This document shows, in pieces, positions 1 to 9,346 of a DNA stretch of 64,000 nt; the stretch's first letter is position 1, and the number at the start of each line of letters is the position of its first letter. The notes under the pieces were generated by a model, which was not told where the DNA came from, made no database searches, and saw only the letters and a list, made by a program, of their open reading frames with translations. Position numbers and translations under genes: made by a program. Source of the stretch: Halpernia humi (GTDB lineage Bacteria; Bacteroidota; Bacteroidia; Flavobacteriales; Weeksellaceae); the NCBI RefSeq assembly GCF_900108025.1, contig NZ_FNUS01000002.1, forward strand, positions 1-64,000. The letters are read 5' to 3'.

Positions 1-68
1 TAATGTTAAATTTAAGAATAAACAGAGTTTATTTTAATTTAGAAAATTAAGAAAAGGCTATAAAAAAT

Positions 69-416
69 TTATTGAATGAAATTTAAACAGGCTCTAAATA
101 TTAAAAAAGATTGCAATGCATCGGCGTAGGTTTTTATCGTATTTTGGCTGTAGCGTTTAGAATTGAGGTAATTTTTAAATTTTTGCAATTCTAAATTTCC
201 TTGCTCATTTAGTATTTCTATTAACTTTATATTAAATAGTTTTCGATGTTCAGGCGTATCAGAAATATACCAAGCAGTTTTTTTGGAACTCCATACCGAT
301 CCTTCAATTGATTTTATTATTTTAATTAACTCATATTTTTTCTCAAAATAGATAAATATTACCTTTTGGTTTTTATAAACACTTGGTTTGAAAGTAAAAT
401 GTTCTAAAGATTCCAT
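69..416 (-). pseudogene. Truncated tyrosine recombinase (N-terminal part only)
   Basis: The 115-residue product matches the N-terminal part of Bacteroidetes tyrosine recombinases. It has a small beta-rich arm-type domain (residues about 1-65, with a WSSKKTAWYI stretch typical of these integrases) followed by the start of the SAM-like core-binding domain (KFKNYLNSKRYSQNTIKTYADAL). The reading frame then stops after a non-homologous tail, so the rest of the core-binding domain and the whole catalytic domain with its R-H-R-Y residues are missing. The remaining 68 bases to the window edge show no continuation in any minus-strand frame. It is most likely the remnant of an integrated element. The protein could not recombine DNA, though it might still bind it. 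Confidence 0.75.
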
Positions 417-502
417 TTTAAAAAGTATTTTCTTCAGTCAAAAATACTTTTTTAATCTAAAACGTCCAATACTTCCCTTCAAAAGAAAAACCACCCGAAA
501 TT

Positions 503-556
503 CTAGCCCCGGGTGAAGCGGCATCCCCGCCGCGGCGGGATATAGCGGAACACGGG
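503..556 (+). repeat. Variable-stem GC-rich repeat, copy A
   Basis: This GC-rich island sits in AT-rich intergenic DNA. It reads TAGCCCCG, then GAAGCGGCATCC, then the perfect 14-base palindrome CCCGCCGCGGCGGG (526-539), then GATATAGCGGAA and CACGGG. Three related copies are at 6112-6178, 11668-11734 and 22504-22569. All keep ATCC and GGAT around a central hairpin. The 295 bases between the integrase remnant and gdhA hold only this element, a second repeat at 606-647 and the gdhA terminator. Its function is unknown. Confidence 0.7.
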
Positions 557-605
557 AAAGGTTTTCGAAAAATGTAGGATTTTCTTGCTTCTTATTTCAA
601 AAAAC

Positions 606-647
606 GACGGATTGCCTCGTCATTCGTTCCTCATTCCTCGCAATGAC
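606..647 (+). repeat. Dispersed intergenic repeat with ATTGC/GCAAT ends
   Basis: The segment begins with GACGGATTGC and ends with CTCGCAATGAC, so ATTGC (611-615) can pair with GCAAT (640-644) around a CTCGTCATTCGTTCCTCATTC-like core. Sequences of this form recur in intergenic DNA of many Bacteroidetes. Only one copy is visible here, so calling it a repeat rests on recognition rather than on a second copy. Confidence 0.4.
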
Positions 648-662
648 AAAGTAATAAGGAAC

Positions 663-696
663 AAAAAAGCCCGAAATTTCTTCCAGGCTTTTTTTT
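663..696 (-). terminator. Intrinsic terminator of gdhA
   Basis: Read on the minus strand, an A-rich stretch leads into a hairpin with arms AAAGCC and GGGCTTT and then a T run. It lies 16 bases beyond the gdhA stop. The T-run/A-run symmetry would let it work in both directions. Confidence 0.75.
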
Positions 697-711
697 ATTT
701 CAAATTTGTTT

Positions 712-2070
712 TTATACCACGCCTTGCGCCAACATGGCTTCTGCAACTTTTACAAAACCTGCAATATTTGCACCTTTCACATAGTTCACATAGCCGTCTT
801 CTTCTCTGCCGTAATTTCGGCAAGCGGTATGAATGCCAACCATAATTTCTTTTAAACGGGCATCTACTTCTTCGGAACTCCAATTGAGGCGAATGGAATT
901 TTGCGTCATTTCTAACCCGGAAGTGGCTACACCTCCAGCATTTGAGGCTTTGCCAGGAGAAAATAATACTTTGTTGTCTATAAAATAGTTGATGGCTTCT
1001 AAATCGCAAGGCATATTTGCGGCCTCTGTAACGCACATTACGCCATTTTCTACGAGTTTTTTAGCATCCGTTACATCCAATTCATTTTGTGTGGCAGAAG
1101 GAATTGCCACGTCGCATTTTACTTCCCAAGGATGTTTCCCCGCGTGAAATTCTGCATTTGGATATTTGGAGATATAATCTTCTGCGCGGTTGTTTCCGAT
1201 TGCGCGTAATTCTAATAAATAATCTATTTTTTCGCCAGTGATGCCGTCTTTATCGTAAATATAACCGTCTGGCCCTGAAATGGTAACGACTTTGCCGCCC
1301 AATTCATCTACTTTTTTGATAACACCCCAAGCCACATTTCCGAAACCTGAAACGGCAAATACTTTGTCTTTAATGGTTTCACCTATAGTACGAAGCATTT
1401 GCTCGCAAAAATAAACCACGCCATAACCCGTTGCTTCTGGGCGAATTAATGAGCCGCCATAAGCAATTCCTTTTCCTGTTAAAACACCTGTGAACTCGTT
1501 TCTAATTTTTTTGTACTGCCCAAAAAGGTAGCCTATTTCGCGTGCGCCTACGCCAATGTCTCCCGCAGGAACGTCGGTTTGTGGGCCGATGTGTTTGCAA
1601 AGTTCCGTCATAAATGCTTGGCAAAAACGCATCACTTCCATATCAGATTTTCCTTGAGGATCAAAGTCTGAGCCGCCTTTTCCACCGCCCATTGGTAAAG
1701 TCGTTAAAGAATTTTTAAATACTTGCTCGAAAGCCAAAAATTTTAAAACGGAGAGATTGACGGTCGGATGAAAACGAATTCCGCCTTTATACGGGCCAAT
1801 TGCCGAGTTCATTTGGATTCTGAAACCGCGGTTTACTTGTATTTCTCCTTTATCATCTACCCAAGCCACACGAAAAATGATGGTTCTTTCTGGCTCTGCC
1901 ATTCTTTCCAAAAGTTTCATCCCATTGTATTGCGGTTTTGTCGCAATAAAAGGTAGTACAGTAACTGCAACTTCTTTTACGGCTTGTAAAAATTCTGGTT
2001 CGTTGGGGTTTTTGGCTTCTATTTTTGCAATAAATTCTTCTATTTTTTGCTCTACGTTATAATGTTCCAT
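712..2070 (-). CDS. gdhA: NADP-type glutamate dehydrogenase
   Basis: This 452-residue hexameric-type glutamate dehydrogenase interconverts glutamate and 2-oxoglutarate plus ammonia in the cytoplasm. The catalytic loop PMGGGKGGSDFDP is at residues 126-138, the PxGDIGVG region follows near 168-175, and the dinucleotide-binding Rossmann motif SGFGNVAWG is at 241-249. Length and motifs match the bacterial NADP-linked biosynthetic subfamily. Assignment to NADP rather than NAD is from overall similarity, not a tested specificity residue. The gene is monocistronic, with a consensus Bacteroidetes promoter at 2090-2120 and an intrinsic terminator just past its stop. Confidence 0.95.
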   Translation of the reverse strand: MEHYNVEQKIEEFIAKIEAKNPNEPEFLQAVKEVAVTVLPFIATKPQYNGMKLLERMAEPERTIIFRVAWVDDKGEIQVNRGFRIQMNSAIGPYKGGIRFHPTVNLSVLKFLAFEQVFKNSLTTLPMGGGKGGSDFDPQGKSDMEVMRFCQAFMTELCKHIGPQTDVPAGDIGVGAREIGYLFGQYKKIRNEFTGVLTGKGIAYGGSLIRPEATGYGVVYFCEQMLRTIGETIKDKVFAVSGFGNVAWGVIKKVDELGGKVVTISGPDGYIYDKDGITGEKIDYLLELRAIGNNRAEDYISKYPNAEFHAGKHPWEVKCDVAIPSATQNELDVTDAKKLVENGVMCVTEAANMPCDLEAINYFIDNKVLFSPGKASNAGGVATSGLEMTQNSIRLNWSSEEVDARLKEIMVGIHTACRNYGREEDGYVNYVKGANIAGFVKVAEAMLAQGVV

Positions 2071-2089
2071 TGTATAGATGTTTGTGTAA

Positions 2090-2120
2090 CAAATTTAATT
2101 TTTTTTTGAAATACTGCAAA
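2090..2120 (-). promoter_or_regulatory. Bacteroidetes consensus promoter of gdhA
   Basis: On the minus strand, TTTG (plus 2117-2120) is followed by 19 bases and then TAAATTTG (plus 2090-2097). This is an exact match to the TTTG-N19-TAnnTTTG form of the Bacteroidetes primary sigma factor. The predicted transcript start leaves a leader of only about 13 bases before the gdhA ATG. Confidence 0.75.
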
Positions 2121-2251
2121 TCATTTTAAAGATTTTGTTAAAATAAAGATTTTTGAGCTTAAATTTTTATTAATCTCATAATTTTGGTATTAAAAATAGT
2201 AATCTTTAAATATAAAGGAAATTTCTATAAATTATCAATAAAAGAAGATAA

Positions 2252-3361
2252 TTACTTTACTGAAAATTGTTTCCCCGAAAAGGATTTCAATAGTCCTAAT
2301 AGTTCTAGTTCTAATATTAATCCAGAAACTTTGTAAGATGGTTCTTCTAGTTTTTGTGCTAAATCATCCAAAGTAATTTTAGGATGCTTTGCAATAATGT
2401 TGTAAACTTTTTCTTGATTTTCAGACATTAGTTTTCTTCTTTCAGACGTTGGGAAAAGTTCTTCGATTTTTTCTTTGGGTTCTGTGAAACGAAGGTGGTC
2501 TAAAAGCAAATCTATGGTTGAAATAATTTGGGCTTTATTTTGCAAAATCAGTTGGTTGCAGCCCTGGCTGTATTTATCTGTAATTTTTCCGGGCAACGCA
2601 AAAACATCTCTGTTGTAAGAGTTAGCGAATGTTGCGGTGCTCATAGAGCCGCCACCAAAGGCCGATTCTACGACAATTGTAGCGGGAGAAAGCCCGGCAA
2701 TTAGGCGGTTTCTTTGGATAAAATTTTCGCGATCCGGTTTTTGGGAAGAATTAAACTCTGTAAATAAACAGCCATTTTCTTGGAGTATTTCTTGGGAAAG
2801 TTTCTTGTTTTTTGCGGGATAAAATGTGTGAAAACCGTGCGCCAAAACACCAACTGTAGGAATGTTGTTTTTTAGCGAATATTGATGAACTTCGGCATCT
2901 ACACCCAAGGCTAAACCGCTAATTGTGAGGCAGTTTTGAGGCTTTAAAGCGCCTGTGAGTTCTTCGATAAATTGTTTTCCGTAGGGTGTAATATTTCGCG
3001 TTCCTACGATGCTAATTTTTTTCTTGGCTTCGTCGAAATTGCCTTTTTGATAGAGTATTGCGGGTGCATCTTCGCACTCATTTAGCAATTTCGGAAGTTG
3101 GTTTAAATGGCGCAAATTAATTTTAATATTATTTTTAAAACAAAACTCCAGTTCTTTTTCAGCAAACGATAAATGCTCTGGATTGCCGATGTCTTTTAAA
3201 ATTTTGGCGCCAATTCCATCAATTTTTTTCAAACCAGATTTAGAAATTTCCCACACTTCTTTCGCGGAACCAACGGCTTCTACTAATTTTTGAAAATTAA
3301 TATCACCAATTAAATTGCTGCGCCGCAATGCGATGGAATACAAGTGTTCGTCTGAAAACAT
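2252..3361 (-). CDS. dprA: DNA-processing protein DprA
   Basis: DprA (369 residues) binds incoming single-stranded DNA and loads RecA during natural transformation. The N-terminal helix-hairpin-helix/SAM-like region spans roughly residues 1-70. The Rossmann-like DprA core follows, with SIVGTRNITPYG (117-128), SGLALGVD (148-155), AHGFHTFYP (174-182), FIQRNRLIAGLS (214-225) and a VESAFGGGSM segment near 231-240. A winged-helix C-terminal domain (about 305-365) contains DDLAQKLEEPSYKVSGLI. No other competence gene is adjacent in the window, so actual competence is not implied by this gene alone. Confidence 0.95.
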   Translation of the reverse strand: MFSDEHLYSIALRRSNLIGDINFQKLVEAVGSAKEVWEISKSGLKKIDGIGAKILKDIGNPEHLSFAEKELEFCFKNNIKINLRHLNQLPKLLNECEDAPAILYQKGNFDEAKKKISIVGTRNITPYGKQFIEELTGALKPQNCLTISGLALGVDAEVHQYSLKNNIPTVGVLAHGFHTFYPAKNKKLSQEILQENGCLFTEFNSSQKPDRENFIQRNRLIAGLSPATIVVESAFGGGSMSTATFANSYNRDVFALPGKITDKYSQGCNQLILQNKAQIISTIDLLLDHLRFTEPKEKIEELFPTSERRKLMSENQEKVYNIIAKHPKITLDDLAQKLEEPSYKVSGLILELELLGLLKSFSGKQFSVK

Positions 3362-3463
3362 AGGCCATTATTATGCTTAAAAATCTTACTAAATGACAAA
3401 ATTTTGCGGTAAAAAAATGCTTATTTAATTTTTGTCTAGTACTAAATTCAAAACTACAAAATT

Positions 3464-4264
3464 TTAGTGGTTTTTTCGTATTTCATCTAATCGGTCCCAT
3501 ACATTTTCTTTCTTTATTTGTGGCATTTCTTCGAAGTCGTTTGGATGCTGTTCTTTGTATTCTTGCCAAAGTTTATCGTCTTTTTCGCTATAATAATTAG
3601 GGAATTGCCAAATAAATCTATTTTTTTTATTACCGATTTTTTTAAATAAAAAAGCCATAATACTCCCAACAAGTGCGCCCGCAAGATGTGTTTGCCAAGA
3701 AATTCTGCTTGGTTCTGCTAAATGCGAAAATAATTCTTCGGGCAAAACGCCCCAAATTAAACTGCCATAATAAAACGCAACGACTAATGAAACGGCCATT
3801 AATTTTAAATCCCAACGAAATATCCCACTGAAAAAAAGAAAAAAGGCCATTAAATAAACCAATCCACTAGCACCAATTATGCAGGTGTACATATATTTCC
3901 CGGTAAAAACATCAATTGGTGGTAAAAGCCAAACAAGTAAGCCCGTTAAAACCCAGCCTAAGAAGAAAACCATATTGGCAATTCTCGGATAAAAATAGTA
4001 GAGCAGAAACATCAAAATGCCTATCGGAATACTATTTCCCATAATGTGTTCTAAACTGCCGTGCAGAAATGGCGAAAAGAATATCCCTTTTAAACCTTCG
4101 GGAACAAGCGGAATTATTGCGCCGCTGCAAGACTCAAAAAAGCCGTGCATCTGCAATAAAAAAACAAACCACATACCACTCAACATTAGCAAAGGGTATA
4201 GGATTGGACGATATAAGCGTGCTTTTTTCAACATTTTAGAATGGGGGCTCAAATGTGAAGCCAA
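3464..4264 (-). CDS. Rhomboid family intramembrane serine protease
   Basis: The 266-residue membrane protein has about six hydrophobic segments and the rhomboid signature residues. These are HGSLEHIMGN (68-77, the oxyanion His/Asn region), the catalytic GASG motif with Ser133, and the partner His193 in QTHLAGALVG. Rhomboids cleave transmembrane substrates within the inner membrane. The last 55 residues are hydrophilic and probably cytoplasmic. A start at Met11 (MLKKARLY) is also possible. The gene lies 102 bases downstream of dprA in the same orientation, but no shared role is evident. The substrate is unknown. Confidence 0.9.
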   Translation of the reverse strand: MASHLSPHSKMLKKARLYRPILYPLLMLSGMWFVFLLQMHGFFESCSGAIIPLVPEGLKGIFFSPFLHGSLEHIMGNSIPIGILMFLLYYFYPRIANMVFFLGWVLTGLLVWLLPPIDVFTGKYMYTCIIGASGLVYLMAFFLFFSGIFRWDLKLMAVSLVVAFYYGSLIWGVLPEELFSHLAEPSRISWQTHLAGALVGSIMAFLFKKIGNKKNRFIWQFPNYYSEKDDKLWQEYKEQHPNDFEEMPQIKKENVWDRLDEIRKNH

Positions 4265-4342
4265 TATTTAGAAGTAAGTAAATTTGGCAATTTTTATCTA
4301 ATTAAAATAGAAATTTTAAGACAAATGGTGAATTTTAGGACA

Positions 4343-4583
4343 ATTTTTAATCGCAAAGGCGCAATTTTTTTAGTTTTGATGCTTATTTAAGGCGCAAAGC
4401 GTGATTCACTGTCTGCATATTTTTATTTTTTTGGTTGCTAATTTTTTAATCGCGAAGGCGCTTTTTTTTTTAGTTTTGATGCTTATTTAAGGCGCAAGGC
4501 GTGATTCGTTGTTTGCATATTTTTATTTTTTTGTTTGCTAATTTTTTAATCGCAAAGGCGCAATTTTTTTAGTTTTAAGGTAT
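4343..4583 (+). repeat. Tandem repeat, about 100-base unit, 2.4 copies
   Basis: Three occurrences of TCGCAAAGGCGC (one variant TCGCGAAGGCGC) start at 4351, 4450 and 4550, giving periods of 99 and 100 bases. Within each full unit lies TTTTGATGCTTATTTAAGGC followed by GCAAAGCGTGATTC or a one-base variant. The GATGCTTATT segment also occurs in every unit of the array at 23747-24165. This array fills much of the 508-base gap between the rhomboid gene and the DUF3078 start. The remainder of that gap is AT-rich, with only the promoter at 4722-4750 recognised. Confidence 0.85.
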
Positions 4584-4721
4584 GAATAGATTGCAAAATG
4601 CCGTTTTAATTTTTGAGAATTTTCTATTTTATGAGGCTTATTTTTGTTTATTATGAAACCCGTTTTAAAGTTTTAGGTATTTGTGTTTTAATTATTTGTT
4701 TTTTTTAAATTAAATACAATA

Positions 4722-4750
4722 TTGCAACTAATTTTTATTCAATACTTTTG
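4722..4750 (+). promoter_or_regulatory. Promoter of the DUF3078 gene
   Basis: TTG (4722-4724), an 18-base spacer and TACTTTTG (4743-4750) match the Bacteroidetes promoter pattern. The -33 TTG is also the first possible alternative start codon of the open frame. Because the promoter must lie outside the coding region, it supports initiation at the ATG at 4773. Confidence 0.65.
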
Positions 4751-4772
4751 CAAATATTATTTTAATGAAATT

Positions 4773-5879
4773 ATGAAGTGGACAGGCTTTTTCCTCCTGT
4801 TTTTTTGTTTTTATAAAGGACAGGAAAGTAATTATCTACAAACAATTGATTCTCTAAACCAACAACACTGGCAGAAAAACGCTGCTCGCTTAGATAGTAT
4901 TTCTGAGGTGAAATTGTTACCGATTTTCGTGAAACCAGCAGATACTTTGGCGATAAACCACACGCTTTTGGTGCCAAATACACCACAAGATATTCCACTT
5001 ACGCCATTTAATCTGCTGCGCACAAAAGATCCAAAACATTGGTTTTATTATGGGCAAAACACTTTGGTTTTTAACCAATCTGCTTTTTCTAATTGGAACA
5101 GCGGAGGGAATAATAATATTGGCGTAATAGGTAAGGTGAATTATCAGATCAATTATAAAAAAAACCGGCATTTTTTAGATTTTAATTTTAAAATGGGGTA
5201 CGGTTTTGTTGCTAATTCTGGTCAGGCAGCCCGCAAAACAGATGATTATATGGATTTTAGTGGAAATTATGGGTATGATTTGGGACAAAATTATTACCTC
5301 TCCACAGGCTTGCAATTTGTATCGCAGTTTATGCCAGGCTACAATTACAGCAGCACGCCCGATCCAACACGTTCAGATCGGATTTCAAATTTTTTAGCGC
5401 CGGCTTATGTGAATTTGGGACTTGGTATTTCTTATAATCCGCAAGAAAATTTTCAAATTATTTTTCGTCCCATTAATGGAAAATTTACCATTGTAGCAGA
5501 TCATGAATTACAAAAAGCGGGTAATTTTGGTTTGGAAAGAGACGGGCAAAGTTTGCGGAGTGAAATCGGTGCGATGCTTAATGTACAGTATCGTGTGAAT
5601 ATTTTTAAAAACATCAATTTTACTAATAATCTTAATTTTTTCACCAATTATCTCTTTCATCCTGAACGTGTTGATATTGCTTACAGCGGTGTTTTGAATA
5701 TGAAGTTTAATAAATTTATAAGTACTTTGGTGAGTTTAGACTTGCTTTATGATCACGATCAGGTACAAAAATTGCAGTTGAAGCAATCTTTAGGTATTGG
5801 TGTTTCTTATAATTTTGGTTTTGTGGATGATGACAAGGAATTGAAAAAGAAGTTGATAAAGCCTTTTATTGCCAGATAA
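4773..5879 (+). CDS. DUF3078 domain secreted or outer-membrane protein
   Basis: From the ATG at 4773 the protein has 368 residues and opens with a hydrophobic signal peptide (MKWTGFFLLFFCFYKG). The DUF3078 core is recognised by WFYYGQNTLVFNQSAFSNWNS with the following GGNNNIG, and by alternating beta strands ending in an aromatic segment (GIGVSYNFGF). The pattern is that of an outer-membrane beta-barrel. DUF3078 proteins are common in Flavobacteriia and their role is not established. The frame is open back to a TTG at 4722, but a promoter occupies that stretch. The gene is monocistronic and converges on the M16 peptidase gene. Confidence 0.8.
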   Translation: MKWTGFFLLFFCFYKGQESNYLQTIDSLNQQHWQKNAARLDSISEVKLLPIFVKPADTLAINHTLLVPNTPQDIPLTPFNLLRTKDPKHWFYYGQNTLVFNQSAFSNWNSGGNNNIGVIGKVNYQINYKKNRHFLDFNFKMGYGFVANSGQAARKTDDYMDFSGNYGYDLGQNYYLSTGLQFVSQFMPGYNYSSTPDPTRSDRISNFLAPAYVNLGLGISYNPQENFQIIFRPINGKFTIVADHELQKAGNFGLERDGQSLRSEIGAMLNVQYRVNIFKNINFTNNLNFFTNYLFHPERVDIAYSGVLNMKFNKFISTLVSLDLLYDHDQVQKLQLKQSLGIGVSYNFGFVDDDKELKKKLIKPFIAR

Positions 5880-6111
5880 ATTCAAAAAATGATTGCTTAT
5901 AAAAAATAGCAGTTATAGAAAATTATTAGAAAATATTAAACTTTAAGCCAAAGTTTTGGTCGTAATGATTTTAGCATTGAAAAGATGGATTGATTTTAAG
6001 AAAAAAAGAAGCGGTTTCTAGATGAATTCGATTCATGAAAAATGTAGGGCTTAAAAATTTCTAAAAAATTTGCTCTTAATGAAAAACCAATTGTAATGTA
6101 GTGAGAATCTC

Positions 6112-6178
6112 GCGCCTCGGCTTGAAGGGAAATCCCAGCGGCAGCGGGATTGGGAGTGGAAGACGGATAAAGGCGCCC
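6112..6178 (+). repeat. Variable-stem GC-rich repeat, copy B
   Basis: It opens with GCGCC (6112-6116) and closes with the complementary GGCGC (6172-6176). Inside are TTGAAGGGAAATCCC, a GC-rich loop, and GGGATTGGGAGTGGAAG. It closely matches copy C in its outer arms and right flank. The 382-base gap between the converging DUF3078 and M16 genes contains this element and one terminator. Nothing else is recognisable there. Confidence 0.7.
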
Positions 6179-6210
6179 AAAAAAAATTAATTTTTTGAAA
6201 AAGACAGTTG

Positions 6211-6242
6211 TAAAAAAAACCGCTCCATTTCTGAAGCGGTTT
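6211..6242 (-). terminator. Intrinsic terminator of the M16 peptidase gene
   Basis: On the minus strand AAACCGCT (plus 6235-6242) pairs with AGCGGTTT (plus 6217-6224) around a ten-base loop and is followed by a run of T. It lies about 20 bases beyond the M16 stop and may also serve the converging DUF3078 transcript. Confidence 0.85.
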
Positions 6243-6261
6243 GTTTGTTGAAAGATAAGGA

Positions 6262-9186
6262 TTAGTACCCGAAAATTTCTTCTAAAGTCAAGACTTTTAC
6301 GTCGCCTAATTTTTTTAGTTGTTCCATTGATACTTTTTTATCGGAAGCAACAATTGCATAAGTGTATGGCTTTCCTTTAAAATATTCATCGTGAAATTTA
6401 TCTAAATCTGCCATTTTTACGTCATCCACTTCGTTGTAAACTTTTTTACGAATATCTTCATTTAGTCCCAATTCTTTTGCTCGCAAATAGTTATAAATTA
6501 TACCATCTTGTGTAATTCTTTCCGTTTGAATGTCCTTTTTGACTTGGTTTTTCGCCAAAATAAGGTTGCCTTCTAAATTGGGTAAGGTGTTTAGAAGTTC
6601 GTTCATTGCGTCAGTTGCTTCGTTAAATTTATCTGCTTGGCTGCCCACATATCCCAACAGATAATAATCCTGGTCTTTTTTCTGTGGACTTACGTAGTAG
6701 CCGTAAGTGCTGTAAGCCAATGCTTTACTTTCGCGAATAGTTTGGAAAACGATGGAGCCCATTCCGCCGCCAAAATAATTGTTGAAAACATCAATTAATG
6801 TGGTTTTTTCAGGATTGTAAGTGTCTGTGTTTCTAATCCATCTTGTTTCTGCTTGCACCATATCATAGTTTGCAAATAGAACCTGGTTGGTGGCCGGTTT
6901 TATTTGTTTAAATTCCTTTTTCGGGCTTCCCATTGTATAGGCTGCAGGAACTTTGTGCTCTGTTTTTAAACTTGAAACCAATTCATTTAAAGGTTTAGGG
7001 CCATAATAAATAATGGTTTGCTCAAAATTATTTAGATTTTTTAAACGATCTACTAATTCTTGTGACGTAGTGGCGTCTAAATCTTTATCGCTTAATGTAT
7101 AATTAAATTTATTATCTGCGCCATAAATTGCATAATTTGTGAGGCCTTGCATAATTGCGCCTTTGCTTAGTTTTCGGTCTTTTCTGCTTTTTTGAATTCT
7201 TGCAATCAAACTTTTTAAAGCCGCATCATCAGGTTTAATATTGTTGATGATATTTTCATAAAGCGAAACGGCTTTGTCAAAATTATCTTGCAATCCTTCG
7301 ATGGAAACCGTGGTATATTCTTCACCCGTAGAAATATTAAAACTACAAGCAATTTTATAAAACTCTTTAGAAATTTGCTCGGCAGACATTTTATCGGTTC
7401 CTAAAAACTGAATATAACCTGCCGCTAAAGATTCTTTTAAATCGTTTAAAGTTCCCACTTTGTAGCGGTAACTTAAACGGAAAATAGAATTGTCTTTATT
7501 GGGAACATAAAGAACTTCCGCAGCGCCTAAATTAGATTTTTGCAAATCTTTATTATAATCTAAAAACACTGGCGCAGAAGGATTATTTGGCATATCATCT
7601 ACCATTTTCACAAAAGGCGATTGCTTGTCTGGATTGGTTTCTACAGCAGTAATTGCTGGTTTTTCAACCTTTTCGCGGTTTTGTTTTTCACCTTTTCTTT
7701 TTAAAACCGCCACGTAATTATTGCCCAAATATTTATTAGCAAAATTTACTACATCTGCTTTAGTGATTTTAGATAAATCATTCACATAAGCAACTTGATC
7801 GCGCCAATTGAGTTCAGAGGTAAAAGCGCTCATTAAAGAATTAGCGCGGCTTCCGTAAGTTTCACTTTCGTAAATTTTATCTTTTTTGATATTATTAACG
7901 ATGGAAGTAATCAAAGATTCGTCAAAATCTCCTTTTTTCAAATTTTCTATTTGGCCCAAAAGCAATGTTTTCACTTCGTCTAAAGACTGGCCGGTTGTTG
8001 GTGATGCCTGTAAATAAAGCACACCATGATCAATCAACGTATAGGTGAAGGCATAAGCGCTCAGTAATTTTTGTTTTTTTACTAAATTTAAGTCTAATAA
8101 ACCTGCTTTACCATTAGTTAAAACTTGGCCAACCAAATCTGCAATTAATACATCTTTGTCTTTATTGCCTGGAAGTCTGAAACCCATGGTTAAACTTTCA
8201 GCGTCTGGACCTACAATTTCTTTAATAATTGGAGTTTTTATAGGGCTTTCTTGCTCAAAAGTATATTTTGGGACTGGTTTTGCCACCATATTTTTAAAAG
8301 AAGCATCAATTTTTGCAATCACTTCATTTGGATTAAAATCTCCCGACATAATGATGCCCATATTATTGGGAACATAGTAGGTATTAAAATAATTTCGGAT
8401 TTTTATTAATGAAGGATTTTTTAAATCGTGAATTGTTCCGATGGTGGTTTGCTTTCCGTAATTATGTTTTTTAAATAAATTCGCAAATAAAGTTTCAAAA
8501 ACTTGCCGAGAATCACTATCTAAACCACGGTTTTTTTCTTCGTAAACCGCCTCTAATTCTGTGTGGAACAATCTTAAAACTGGGTTTCTGAAACGTTCCG
8601 CTTGTACGGTAATGTATTTATCAATAGAAGAACTTGGGACATCATCCGTATAAACCGTTTCTTCAAAACTGGTGAAGGCATTTGTTCCTTGTGCGCCCAT
8701 AGAAGACATTAATTTATCGTATTCATTTGCAATTGCAAACTTACTTGCCACGCCAGAAACGGAATCTATTTTATGATAAATTGCCTTTCTTTTCGCTTCA
8801 TCCGTTGTTTGATTGTAGGTTTCGTAAAGCGCATCAATTTTATCCAATTGCGGTTTTTCTTTTACCCAATCCAAAGTGCCATATTTATCGGTTCCTTTAA
8901 AAAGCATGTGCTCAAGATAATGCGCCAAACCTGTGTTTGTTGCAGGATCGGTTTTGCTGCCGGCTTTCACCGCTACATACGCCTGAATTCTTGGGTCTTT
9001 CGGTGTTGGACTTAAAATTACAGTTAAACCATTTTTCAGTTTGTAAAATCTGGCTTTCATTGGGTCGTTTGAAACGTACTTATACGTGTAACCTCCATCT
9101 GTGGCGGTTTTCCATTCAAATTTGCTTTGCGCAAAAAGGTTGACTACCAAAAATAAAAGTAGAAATTGTAATGATTTTTTGATCAT
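6262..9186 (-). CDS. M16 family zinc metallopeptidase (insulinase/pitrilysin-like)
   Basis: The 974-residue protein has an N-terminal signal peptide (residues 1-19, ending LFAQ), placing it in the periplasm or outer membrane. The zinc site is the inverted motif HYLEH at residues 89-93 in GLAHYLEHMLFKGT, with the third ligand expected among the Glu residues at 210-217. Two M16 repeats follow: an active N-terminal half, and a C-terminal half that includes GGGMGSIVFQTIRESKALAYSTY, typical of the inactive partner domain. The length fits fused two-half peptidases of Bacteroidetes. On the minus strand a TATATTTG -7 box (plus 9210-9217) lies just upstream. The physiological substrate cannot be read from sequence. 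Confidence 0.92.
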   Translation of the reverse strand: MIKKSLQFLLLFLVVNLFAQSKFEWKTATDGGYTYKYVSNDPMKARFYKLKNGLTVILSPTPKDPRIQAYVAVKAGSKTDPATNTGLAHYLEHMLFKGTDKYGTLDWVKEKPQLDKIDALYETYNQTTDEAKRKAIYHKIDSVSGVASKFAIANEYDKLMSSMGAQGTNAFTSFEETVYTDDVPSSSIDKYITVQAERFRNPVLRLFHTELEAVYEEKNRGLDSDSRQVFETLFANLFKKHNYGKQTTIGTIHDLKNPSLIKIRNYFNTYYVPNNMGIIMSGDFNPNEVIAKIDASFKNMVAKPVPKYTFEQESPIKTPIIKEIVGPDAESLTMGFRLPGNKDKDVLIADLVGQVLTNGKAGLLDLNLVKKQKLLSAYAFTYTLIDHGVLYLQASPTTGQSLDEVKTLLLGQIENLKKGDFDESLITSIVNNIKKDKIYESETYGSRANSLMSAFTSELNWRDQVAYVNDLSKITKADVVNFANKYLGNNYVAVLKRKGEKQNREKVEKPAITAVETNPDKQSPFVKMVDDMPNNPSAPVFLDYNKDLQKSNLGAAEVLYVPNKDNSIFRLSYRYKVGTLNDLKESLAAGYIQFLGTDKMSAEQISKEFYKIACSFNISTGEEYTTVSIEGLQDNFDKAVSLYENIINNIKPDDAALKSLIARIQKSRKDRKLSKGAIMQGLTNYAIYGADNKFNYTLSDKDLDATTSQELVDRLKNLNNFEQTIIYYGPKPLNELVSSLKTEHKVPAAYTMGSPKKEFKQIKPATNQVLFANYDMVQAETRWIRNTDTYNPEKTTLIDVFNNYFGGGMGSIVFQTIRESKALAYSTYGYYVSPQKKDQDYYLLGYVGSQADKFNEATDAMNELLNTLPNLEGNLILAKNQVKKDIQTERITQDGIIYNYLRAKELGLNEDIRKKVYNEVDDVKMADLDKFHDEYFKGKPYTYAIVASDKKVSMEQLKKLGDVKVLTLEEIFGY

Positions 9187-9346
9187 ATTGATATTTTTTT
9201 TGATTAAAACAAATATATAGAAAATCCTTTTACAAGTGTCTTTTTTCTTTTTTACTTAAAAAAAAGCAGGATTTGTTTTCGATAGTTGTTTTTTTTGACA
9301 ATAAGTTTTTTAGAAAAACCGCTGTAAGAACCTTCAAATAATACAA

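Noticed and set aside
695-1036. Arg-rich open frame within gdhA on the same strand
   Set aside because: It is an alternative frame of gdhA with no recognisable domain.
4722-4772. TTG start for the DUF3078 gene
   Set aside because: This stretch holds the promoter, and the ATG at 4773 begins a normal signal peptide.
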